The notes below the pieces were generated by a model. It was not told where the DNA came from. It did no database searches and saw only the letters and a list, made by a program, of their open reading frames with translations. Below are positions 25,900-33,266 of a DNA stretch of 64,000 nt, piece by piece. Positions within the stretch are counted from its first letter, which is position 1; each line of letters opens with the position of its first letter. Source of the stretch: Blastomonas aquatica (GTDB lineage: Bacteria; Pseudomonadota; Alphaproteobacteria; Sphingomonadales; Sphingomonadaceae); assembly GCF_014639875.1 (NCBI RefSeq), contig NZ_BMGD01000003.1, positions 62,001 through 126,000 on the forward strand, given 5' to 3'. Made by a program: the position numbers and the translations under genes.

Positions 25900-25943
25900 T
25901 CAGCTGAACCGCCAGCCTTTGAGGCTGGCACCGTTTCAAAAAG

Positions 25944-25974
25944 GGGCATCGGCCGAGCGCCGGTGCCCTTTTTT
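25944..25974 (+). terminator. Rho-independent terminator after rpsA
   Basis: A ten-base-pair stem GGGCATCGGC / GCCGGTGCCC (one G-T pair) with loop CGAGC is followed directly by six T. A second perfect hairpin, GCCAGCC-TTTGA-GGCTGGC, sits just before it at 25911-25929 without a T run. Together they should end the rpsA transcript. Confidence 0.9.
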
Positions 25975-26223
25975 GTGCACGATCCGTCGCCCTGATGGCC
26001 GTAGTTCGAAGAACGGCGTTGAAACGGTTCGCAAATTCTGACAGCATTCAGATTGTCGGTTACTCGATTATAGTGTGCCCGGCACATCCACACGCGCCGG
26101 CTTTTCGGGTCCTGCGCTTTGGCTTGTCGGGGGGCTGGTCAATTCGATAACTGTGGGGTGGTTGCGCGCGGCGATCTCCCTTGATGCGCACCCCGTCGCA
26201 TATTGAATTGCAGGAGATTGGCC

Positions 26224-26505
26224 GTGATACGATCAGAGCTGCTTCAGCATCTGTCAGAAGAAAATCCCGGTCTTCGTCCCGATGAGATCGAAAAGATCCT
26301 CGATATCTTCTTTAACAACATCATCCAGCGGCTGGCTGAGGGCGGCCGGGTTGAGCTGCGCGGTTTCGGCGCTTTCTCCACCCGTTCGCGCGAGCCGCGC
26401 AAGGGCCGTAATCCGCGTACCGGAGAGGCTGTCGATGTTCCCGGCAAGCGCGTTCCGTACTTTAAACCCGGCAAGGAAATGCGCGCACGGCTCAACACCG
26501 ATTGA
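26224..26505 (+). CDS. ihfB: Integration host factor subunit beta
   Basis: A 93-residue HU/IHF-family DNA-bending protein. IRSELLQHLSEENPGLRPDE leads into the dimer helices, and RVELRGFGAFSTRSREPRKG with GRNPRTGEAVDVPGKRVPYF forms the DNA-clasping arm with the intercalating proline. RGFGAFS and the location after rpsA mark it as the beta subunit. The start is GTG 26224 with AGGAG seven bases before; a longer frame to 26203 lacks a site. Confidence 0.94.
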   Translation: MIRSELLQHLSEENPGLRPDEIEKILDIFFNNIIQRLAEGGRVELRGFGAFSTRSREPRKGRNPRTGEAVDVPGKRVPYFKPGKEMRARLNTD

Positions 26506-26582
26506 GCCACAGACAGGCTCTTGCGGCCATTATCTAAGCTTGCCCGGCAATTCCTTCCCGGACTATAGACGGCGGTCTTCAA

Positions 26583-26667
26583 GCGGGCGTGGTGAAATGG
26601 TAGACGCAACGGACTTAAAATCCGTCGGGCTTTGCCCGTGGGGGTTCAAGTCCCCCCGCCCGCACCA
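26583..26667 (+). tRNA. tRNA-Leu (anticodon TAA)
   Basis: An 85-base class II tRNA: acceptor stem GCGGGCG/CGCCCGC, anticodon stem ACGGA/TCCGT around the loop CTTAAAA (anticodon TAA), a long variable arm CGGGCTTTGCCCG, T loop GTTCAAG and encoded CCA. It reads the UUA and UUG leucine codons, rare in such a GC-rich genome. Confidence 0.97.
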
Positions 26668-26711
26668 ACTTCCAACGGCCTGACCTGATCCGGCAGCGAG
26701 CGGGCGGCGGG

Positions 26712-28655
26712 TCACGCGGCGCTGCGGTCGATCCCCGGTGTATATCGGCTGGTGACCACGCAATTGCGACCCAGGGTCTTGGCCTGGTACAGCGCGTTGT
26801 CGGCGCGCGCATACAGGGCTTTGGCATCATCACCCGCGTGCCAGTTGGCAACGCCGATGCTGACGGTGATCTGCAACTCAAGATTGCCGTGAACCGCAAA
26901 CGTCTGCCGAGCGATGGCAGCGCGGATCCGCTCGGCAATGGTATCGGCGATTGCCGGGCGCGCGCGGTCGAGAATAATCAGGAACTCCTCGCCCCCCATC
27001 CGGCCCAACGCATCGCCTGCGCGCAGCAGACCCTGCATGCGCTCGGTCAGGACTCGCAAGGCATCGTCGCCCGCCACATGACCATAGCGATCGTTGATCG
27101 CCTTGAAGTTGTCGATATCGATCACCAGCACAGCCATTGCGCTCCCCGGCCGCAGCCTGGGAAGCCGCGTATCCAGATCCGCCAGGATCTTGCGGCGGTT
27201 GGCGATTCCTGTCAGCGGGTCGATCTCCGACAGCATCTTCAGCTTTGCGTTCGCCGCATTGAGCGCGGACGTCCGCTCGGCAACTCGGTCTTCGAGCAAC
27301 GCATGCGACTGGCGGATGGCGCTTGCCATGGTTTCGAACCAGCGCACCAGCCGGGTCACCTCATTGCCGCCCTTTTCGCGCTCGGGTAGCGCGAGGATCG
27401 CATCATTGGCCAGCTCGCGGGTGATCCGCTGTGCGTCATAGGTCAGATCGCGCAGTGGCTTGCCGACCAGGCTGCGCAGAACGAACGTGACCGCGAGGAT
27501 GCACACGATCAGCGCGATGACCGCTATTGCCGCAATACGCGGAATGGGGCGCAGCGCCTCGGCCAGGATCAGCCGTTCGGGCTTTACCGTCAGCGCATAC
27601 CAGCCCGCGCCGGGCACATCTTGCAAGGACACATAGGCACCCAGCCCATCGGCCTTTCCGGTGAAACCCGCGCTGCCATGCTTGCGGACCAGCGCCCACA
27701 GTGCAGCAAGTTCGGGCTTGGTGCTTGTCGTTATGTCGAGATACGTTCCGGTCTCGCGGCTATGCTGGCGGGTGTATTCGGGGTGGTAGATCAGCCGACC
27801 CTCACGCGAGACCAAAATGACCTCATCGTTCGCAGGACCAGAGAAATGGCCCGCCGGCACGACCTGGTCAAGCGGCATCGAGGTACCGAAGGTGCCGATA
27901 TGGCGTCCCTCGCGATCGACCGGGGTCATGCATCCCGTGGTCCAGATCTCACGATCCTTGAGTGAAATCAGCGATTGCAATCCGGTGCACATCATCTGCC
28001 GGGCCGGGTTGGCGGTTGTGGTGGAGATGGTGGCAAATTCGCGGTCCTGGAAGGCGAAACCGGCAGGTGCGGTTTTGCGATAATATTCCAGCCGATCGGG
28101 CCGCGCGGGAGCAAAGATGACGATGCCGTTGGCAGGAGTGAAGAAATACAGGCTCTCGATCTCGAACCGGCTGCCTTCGCCCAAAGCGCGGATCGCATGG
28201 GTTGCCGCGACCACATCGCGCACCGCCTCGTCATCGCGCGCGATTCCCGCAGGGATGAACGCCGCCATTCCCTGGGTATAGCCGATCGCGGTGCGACCGC
28301 CGTCGAACATCGCATCGCGGCTGCGCCGGGTCCCATCGGGCTGAAGCGGGTACAGCGCTTCAAACTCCCGGCGTGCCTCTGCCGGGGTTAGCATCGCGCG
28401 TTCGGCGCGGAATAGATCGATCGCGCGGGTCTGAGTGGTGGCGATCCGATCGAAGCGCTTGCCGAGCTCTTCGACGATCTTGTCGTTGCGCTGATCAAGC
28501 CGGGCCAGCGACTCGTCGATCGCGTTGGCATGCTCATCGTTGAAGGCGATCAGCGCGGCGCAAACGATGACCAGCGTGAACCCCGCTGCCAGGCTCCACG
28601 CCGTCCGTGCGCTGATCGATAGCGAATGATACCAATCTAGAAGACGAGCGGCCAT
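26712..28655 (-). CDS. Membrane diguanylate cyclase with extracytoplasmic Cache-like sensor
   Basis: About 647 residues: a first membrane segment (about 17-37), a long periplasmic region of two Cache-type sensor halves (about 40-370), a second membrane segment near 375-400, a HAMP-like linker, and a C-terminal GGDEF domain. The active loop reads GGEEF (554-558), and RAGD ending five residues before it is an intact inhibitory I-site. It makes cyclic di-GMP from two GTP in response to an outside signal; the ligand is unknown. The start at 28655 (MAARLLDWYHS) is preferred; the longer frame to 28736 adds a non-conserved tail. It is divergent from the exported antigen-like gene. Confidence 0.93.
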   Translation of the reverse strand: MAARLLDWYHSLSISARTAWSLAAGFTLVIVCAALIAFNDEHANAIDESLARLDQRNDKIVEELGKRFDRIATTQTRAIDLFRAERAMLTPAEARREFEALYPLQPDGTRRSRDAMFDGGRTAIGYTQGMAAFIPAGIARDDEAVRDVVAATHAIRALGEGSRFEIESLYFFTPANGIVIFAPARPDRLEYYRKTAPAGFAFQDREFATISTTTANPARQMMCTGLQSLISLKDREIWTTGCMTPVDREGRHIGTFGTSMPLDQVVPAGHFSGPANDEVILVSREGRLIYHPEYTRQHSRETGTYLDITTSTKPELAALWALVRKHGSAGFTGKADGLGAYVSLQDVPGAGWYALTVKPERLILAEALRPIPRIAAIAVIALIVCILAVTFVLRSLVGKPLRDLTYDAQRITRELANDAILALPEREKGGNEVTRLVRWFETMASAIRQSHALLEDRVAERTSALNAANAKLKMLSEIDPLTGIANRRKILADLDTRLPRLRPGSAMAVLVIDIDNFKAINDRYGHVAGDDALRVLTERMQGLLRAGDALGRMGGEEFLIILDRARPAIADTIAERIRAAIARQTFAVHGNLELQITVSIGVANWHAGDDAKALYARADNALYQAKTLGRNCVVTSRYTPGIDRSAA

Positions 28656-28885
28656 TCGGCTACTATCCAATATTTTGGTTAATAAACCGCAAATAGCGGC
28701 GCTTTGGCCTAGGCGCGGTAGCTTGAGCCACTCCACTCAAGCGCGTGGGCTGGCTGCGGCGGATATATCCTATCTGCCCGAGGGGCGCTGCATTATCACT
28801 CCGGGCTGTGATCCGGGTCATGGTTTGACCGGTCCTTGCCGCTACGGTACGATAAACCAGGGTCGATAGCTGTTCCTGGCGGGAG

Positions 28886-29461
28886 ATGCTTGCGATGGGT
28901 GGAGCAATATTGAATGCAGCCTTCAAGGCTGTGGTGAAATCCGGGGCGGTAGCTGCGGTTGTGGCGCTCGCGCTTCCCATGCCGGCACAGGCGCAGTTCG
29001 GCAGCCTGCTACGCAGCAAGCCCAAGGCCAGCGGCAAGACCGCCACCGGTTGTGATGACAGCGCGGGCAAGTCGGTCGGGCGCTCGGTGATCGGCGGCAT
29101 GCTGGGCAGCGTGACCAGCCGCGTCGGCGGGCTGGCGAGCTTCCTGCCGGTGCCCGAAGTCGCGGGTCTGTTGACCGATGCCATCGCCTGCAAGCTCGAG
29201 CCCGAGGAGCAGAAAAAGGCGGCCGACGCGACGCTGGAGGCGACGCGCGGCGAAGAGGTCGGCAGCACATCGACCTGGACCAGCGAAACCCGCAAGGACG
29301 TCTCGGGCACCTCGACCGTGGTCGGCAAGACCCAGTTGGCGGATGGATCGACCTGCATGAGCGTCAACGATGTTATCATCGTCGAGGGCGAAGAGACGAC
29401 GGTCGCCAAGCGAATGTGCAAGAAGCCGGGCGCGGCGCGCTATGAAATTGCGCAGGCCTGA
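28886..29461 (+). CDS. Exported protein resembling 17-kDa surface antigens
   Basis: A 191-residue protein with a signal peptide ending near MPAQAQ. The middle holds a glycine-rich helical stretch (SVIGGMLGSVTSRVGGLASF). The C-terminal part, with TSTWTSETRKDVSGTSTVVG and a Cys pair in DGSTCMSVN and KRMCKKPG, resembles the C-terminal domain of 17-kDa outer-membrane antigens. It probably sits in the periplasm or outer membrane. ATG 28895 is an alternative start. The gene after it begins four bases past its stop, so they likely share a transcript. Confidence 0.65.
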   Translation: MLAMGGAILNAAFKAVVKSGAVAAVVALALPMPAQAQFGSLLRSKPKASGKTATGCDDSAGKSVGRSVIGGMLGSVTSRVGGLASFLPVPEVAGLLTDAIACKLEPEEQKKAADATLEATRGEEVGSTSTWTSETRKDVSGTSTVVGKTQLADGSTCMSVNDVIIVEGEETTVAKRMCKKPGAARYEIAQA

Positions 29462-29465
29462 TGTG

Positions 29466-30179
29466 ATGCGTACCCCATTGCGTGCCGTGCTGTTGCTGAC
29501 GGGCGCTGCGCTACTGAGCGCACAGAGCCCGGCAGCGGTCGATCCGCTCAACCCCAGCTGCCCGAAATCGCCCGACTGGTCGGCCAACAAGATCATGGCG
29601 CTCAAGGTGGTCAAGAAGGGCGGCGCGCAGGTGCTGCTCGCCGAAGGGCCGATCGACCAGACATTGCCCGACCGGCTGAAAAAGGCGCTGGCCGACAATC
29701 CCGACATCGCCGAGATCTGGCTGCGCTCCCCCGGCGGCAACGCGCGCGCGGGCAACGCGGCCGGCCGGCTGATCCGCAGCGCGCCGGGGCTGGTAACGCG
29801 CATCCCGGCAGGCTGGACGTGCTTTAGTGCCTGCAACTTCGTGTTCATGGGCGGCCAACTGCGCGTGGTTGAGCCCGGCGGCAACTTCATGGTGCACATG
29901 TTCACGATGACAGGCGACCGCGACGCGATCGATCAATCGGTGGCTTTGGGCACCGAAACCACGGTCGAGCTGATCGGTGACATCGAACAGGAAAGCGCGC
30001 TGCTCGCCAGCGAGGACAACGACTTCCTGATCCGCATGGGCGTCTCGCGCAAGCTGCTGACCGACATCATGTACAAGCAAAAGGCGGTGCCGAGCGGCGG
30101 AAGCGGCGACAAATCGACGCGGCGCTGTCTGAGCCAGGACGAGGTGTTCCAGTACAACGTGGCGAACGTGCGCGAATAA
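29466..30179 (+). CDS. Exported ClpP/crotonase-fold protein
   Basis: A 237-residue protein with a signal peptide (MRTPLRAVLLLTGAALLSAQ). IWLRSPGGNARAGNAAGRLI is the oxyanion-strand signature of ClpP-like proteases (SPGG), and GWTCFSACNFVFMGGQLRVV carries the candidate nucleophile Ser in a C-x-S-A-C context typical of periplasmic ClpP-like proteins (COG3904). VHMF provides a possible His. The role is unknown; it may cleave or bind periplasmic proteins. The start at 29466 is chosen by signal-peptide fit; the open frame runs back into the previous gene. Confidence 0.75.
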   Translation: MRTPLRAVLLLTGAALLSAQSPAAVDPLNPSCPKSPDWSANKIMALKVVKKGGAQVLLAEGPIDQTLPDRLKKALADNPDIAEIWLRSPGGNARAGNAAGRLIRSAPGLVTRIPAGWTCFSACNFVFMGGQLRVVEPGGNFMVHMFTMTGDRDAIDQSVALGTETTVELIGDIEQESALLASEDNDFLIRMGVSRKLLTDIMYKQKAVPSGGSGDKSTRRCLSQDEVFQYNVANVRE

Positions 30180-30192
30180 GGGGGCGGAGGGC

Positions 30193-31063
30193 TTAAGCCT
30201 TCGCGGTCAGCAGCCACACCTTGTTGGCCATCATCACGCCCTTGCCCGGCACATGCCGCTGCCCGAACAGGCTGACCAGATCTGCACGCGCGCGGGCGAG
30301 CACGTCGTCGCCTGCCTCGGCAAGCGCGCGGCCGATCGCCATCGAGGCGAGCGCGAAGTCCGCCGCCTCGTCGGGCGAGGCACCGGGGCCGCCGATCGGT
30401 TGCTCGCCCTGATAGGGTTCGATATCGGGCGAGGAAAACCCGGCACGCGCCAGGATGTCGCGGACATAATCGAGATCGGAAAAGGCGAACGGGCCGGGCG
30501 CGCGCGGATCTGGCGAGGGGATGTCGATATGCGACCGCGCGACCCCCATCAGCTCCATCATCCACGGATTGTCGCGCGGCGCGGCCCAGATGGCGAGGTC
30601 GATCCGCCCGCCGGGCCTGATCAGGCCGTGCAGGTTGGTGAAGGCGGCATAGGGATCGGCGAAGAACATCGATCCGAAGCGCGAGATCAGCCGGTCATAA
30701 GGCTCGCCGTCGAGCGCGACGGTGGCGGCATCGGCACAGACGAAGGTGACGCCAGAATGATTGGGGGCGTGGCCTTTGGCGCGGCGGCGGGCCGCGTCGA
30801 TCAGATCGGGCGAGATATCCAGCCCCAGCACCGCACCATCCGGCCCGGTCGCGCGCGCGGCGGCGAGCGAGGTCAACCCCCCCGCCACACCCCAGATCAA
30901 TCACCCGCTCCCCCGAAGCAATCGCCGCGCGCGCCAGCAGCGCATCGCCGATCGGCGCGATCATGCCCTCGAACCGGTCGATATGTGTGAGCCACTTGCG
31001 CCCCATCTCGCCCGCCCAGTCTTCGCCCTTGAGTTGGTTGGGGTCGGCGGTGGTCGCGGTCAT
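30193..31063 (-). pseudogene. SAM-dependent methyltransferase gene with a frameshift
   Basis: Two overlapping frames together encode one class I methyltransferase of about 290 residues. The first (from ATG 31063, AGGAG eight bases before) ends its sense after GERVIDLGCGGG, the SAM-binding motif I. The second resumes with GLTSLAAARATGPDGAVLGL and continues to a normal C-terminus with FVCADAAT, RPGGRIDLAIW and MMANKVWLLTAKA. The switch falls in a run of seven C (plus strand 30877-30883) inside motif I; six would restore the frame as DLGCGGGLTS. Everything else is intact, so this is either a very recent mutation, a phase-variable tract or a base-calling error. No substrate can be named. Confidence 0.8.
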
Positions 31064-31132
31064 GGCGGGCTCTCCTGTGGTTGCGGGAGAGGTTAGGGGG
31101 TGGTGGGGGGAGGTCAATGGGGGGAGTGGTGC

Positions 31133-31543
31133 TTAAAGCCCGGCGGTGGGACCGTCCCGCCATGTCGGATAGACCACGCGCTTGGTGCCAAAATAGCGTT
31201 GCGTAGAGTCGCGAAGCCGCTTTGGGTCGACAAGGTCATCGCCAAGGTCTGCTTCATACAGAACGTTGACCTCGGATTCCTTGCCCCTGAGCACATACTG
31301 GATCTCCAGCCAGCGCTGGTCAGGTGGGTCCAGTTCCCACAATGCGATCATGTCGTCCTCGAACTTGTCGTAGTCCGGCGAGTGGTACGCGATGTAATTG
31401 CCCCGATCCCAGAACAGCGACATGCTGATAAACATGTCTTCGACCGCGCAGATGAACAACGTTCCCAAAGGTGAAAACCGCCGGTCTGCCTTGAGAGTAG
31501 CGCCGATCTGGTGGAGCAGGCGCGCCTTTTGGTCGTGGGTCAT
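31133..31543 (-). CDS. Hypothetical protein, possibly immunity-protein-like
   Basis: A 136-residue soluble protein that I do not recognise with certainty. It is rich in aromatic and acidic residues (FISMSLFWDRGNYIAYHSPD, DQRWLEIQYVLRGKESEVNV, LYEADLGDD), a make-up seen in small polymorphic-toxin immunity proteins such as the YezG/DUF600 group, but I cannot show membership. A good ribosome site (GGGGATGAG) precedes the start. It sits beside a toxin-antitoxin pair and an AT-rich unknown gene, so it is probably accessory. No toxin gene with a matching C-terminal domain is nearby. Confidence 0.65.
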   Translation of the reverse strand: MTHDQKARLLHQIGATLKADRRFSPLGTLFICAVEDMFISMSLFWDRGNYIAYHSPDYDKFEDDMIALWELDPPDQRWLEIQYVLRGKESEVNVLYEADLGDDLVDPKRLRDSTQRYFGTKRVVYPTWRDGPTAGL

Positions 31544-31611
31544 TGCTCATCCCCTAGTCTCCGAGCGCATACCCTCAACCTGCCTGCGCACCCACGCCCA
31601 TCAAGCTGCCT

Positions 31612-31902
31612 TCACGCCTCCCGTGCGGCATCGGGCATCCGCGCGATCACGCTCAGATAGGCGCTGGCGGTGGCATCGGGATGGCGGCGGCCCTGTTCCC
31701 ACCCCTTGAGCGTGGCGAGCGGAATGCGATACGCACTGGCAAACGCCTGTTGCGACAACCCCAAAGCCTCGCGGATCGCGCGCACATCGGGCACCTCGAT
31801 CACATGTTCGCGCGCGGCGGTATCGTCCCCGCGCGCATGGGCAGCGGCTTCGGTCATGCTGGCGATCAGGTCCGCAGCGAAGGTGGTTTTGGCGTCTTCC
31901 AT
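31612..31902 (-). CDS. Antitoxin-like helix-turn-helix protein (HigA/RelB-associated type)
   Basis: A 96-residue protein. The C-terminal half has a Xre-type helix-turn-helix: VRAIREALGLSQQAFASAYR followed by IPLATLKGWEQGRRHPDATA. The N-terminal half is a charged helix that should bind the toxin. Such proteins neutralise the partner toxin and repress the shared promoter. The start at 31902 (MEDAKTTFAADL) follows a GGAAAGAG site. It lies ten bases downstream of the toxin gene, the toxin-first order of higBA loci. Confidence 0.85.
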   Translation of the reverse strand: MEDAKTTFAADLIASMTEAAAHARGDDTAAREHVIEVPDVRAIREALGLSQQAFASAYRIPLATLKGWEQGRRHPDATASAYLSVIARMPDAAREA

Positions 31903-31912
31903 TGCTCTTTCC

Positions 31913-32251
31913 TTATCTCTTGCCTTTGATGGCTGCGGCGAGGGCTGCAACCGCCTTCTTCTCGTTCGCGCTCATATCGGTCGCCTGCGCCTTGGCATAA
32001 GCCAGCAGCAGATAGAGCGGGGTGTCCAGATCGTGATAGAAATAGATCACCCGTGCGCCGCCACGCTTCCCGCTACCGCTCCGCCCCCAGCGCATTTTGC
32101 GCACCCCGCCCGTGCCGGGGATGACATCGCCTGATTCTGGATTGTGCGCGAGTTGATCGACAAGGGAAGCACGTTCCTCATCACTCCATATCTTCTCCGC
32201 TTGCCGCAGGAACACGCTGGTTTCCACGACGGTGATCGGGCGGGTCTGCAT
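31913..32251 (-). CDS. RelE/HigB-superfamily toxin
   Basis: A 112-residue protein (ATG 32251; ATG 32269 would add six residues). It has the RelE/HigB pattern: ITVVETSVFLRQAEKIWSDE at the N-terminal helix, LVDQLAHNPESGDVIPGTGG, then VRKMRWGRSGSGKRGGARVI and YFYHDLDTPLYLLLAYAKAQ, the beta core with basic residues used to cut mRNA on ribosomes. It forms a toxin-antitoxin pair with the helix-turn-helix gene just downstream. Such pairs stabilise accessory DNA or slow growth under stress. Confidence 0.87.
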   Translation of the reverse strand: MQTRPITVVETSVFLRQAEKIWSDEERASLVDQLAHNPESGDVIPGTGGVRKMRWGRSGSGKRGGARVIYFYHDLDTPLYLLLAYAKAQATDMSANEKKAVAALAAAIKGKR

Positions 32252-32351
32252 GGTGCATTTATACGTCAATGTCGCCTAGGGCGCAATCGGGCTTTGTGAG
32301 TGCTGATCACCGATTAGCGCAGAAAAGCAGGGCAGGTTGACGAATTAAATA

Positions 32352-33131
32352 TCATTTCCTTAGAGATAGTGAAAATTTAGATAAATCATCTAAGGCTTTA
32401 TTCGTGATTTGCGAAACCTCTTTAATCTTCCCAACAACACTTTCTCCTTCAAAAGTCCCTTGATCGAATCTGATGTCAAAAACCTTTCTTGGATCATCGT
32501 GAAGCTTTAGCCACTGTCCTGGCTCTAGGCCAATGGGTCCTGAGTTTTGGTACTTATGAGGAACAATAATAGTGGGGCCATGAATGTCTAAAAGTGATTT
32601 TCCATTGTTATCCATGATTTCATAATGTGCTTGATGAACATAGGCCAGGGTTCCGACAAGCACCTTGTGCTTGTCATCAATATCTAATTTATGTAAAATA
32701 TAAAGATCGTTACCATCATCCTGGAATGGCTTCAATTCATTAAGTATGAATTCTAAAACATCATTGTTTGGTGTATCACTCCGAACTCTACCCTTATTTG
32801 TAAGAGCCTCTAGTGCCCGGTCTTTGTTGGGGTAGAATGGAAATGATGTTCGATTTGTTATTTTACATCCATTTGCTATTACGAGCGCACAATAAGCATG
32901 ATCCAAAGCTGAGCGTAGATTGTGGATGGCGTCGCCTAATATCGTAGGCGTGTGTCTTGGTGGTGCACTACCGACACCCCTTTTTTGCCACTTTTTGGGA
33001 TTCGGTTGCCGTTTCATAGCTTGCACATTGAACGCGACATGATCTCGAGCGATCTGCTCTAAATGTCGAATGTGGTGCTCAGCCCGTTCCAGTTTTAACC
33101 GTACCCCAAGGAAATCCTCGCGATCCATCAT
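32352..33131 (-). CDS. AT-rich gene of unknown function
   Basis: A 259-residue soluble protein, no family assigned. The N-terminal region is helical (LGVRLKLERAEHHIRHLEQI), then ILGDAIHNLRSALDHAYCAL, a segment that recurs in several uncharacterised bacterial proteins with a conserved His-Asn-Leu-Arg and Leu-Asp-His. A second half carries a beta-rich region and HKYQNSGPIGLEPGQW. Base use is unlike everything around it: A/T-ending codons dominate and the flanks are AT-rich too, pointing to recent transfer. The ribosome site is AAAAGGAAAA. It lies between the toxin-antitoxin pair and dnaE2. A defence or mobile-element role is possible but unsupported. Confidence 0.75.
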   Translation of the reverse strand: MMDREDFLGVRLKLERAEHHIRHLEQIARDHVAFNVQAMKRQPNPKKWQKRGVGSAPPRHTPTILGDAIHNLRSALDHAYCALVIANGCKITNRTSFPFYPNKDRALEALTNKGRVRSDTPNNDVLEFILNELKPFQDDGNDLYILHKLDIDDKHKVLVGTLAYVHQAHYEIMDNNGKSLLDIHGPTIIVPHKYQNSGPIGLEPGQWLKLHDDPRKVFDIRFDQGTFEGESVVGKIKEVSQITNKALDDLSKFSLSLRK

Positions 33132-33266
33132 ATTGTTTTCCTTTTAAGACAGCTCCGGCTCTATATATTGCCAGTATATAATAGGCTCATGATGATACCT
33201 TTTGAGTTTTGTTATAATCAAGACTCGAATTATCGGTTGGATTAGACTTTCGGTTCGTATGCCCCC

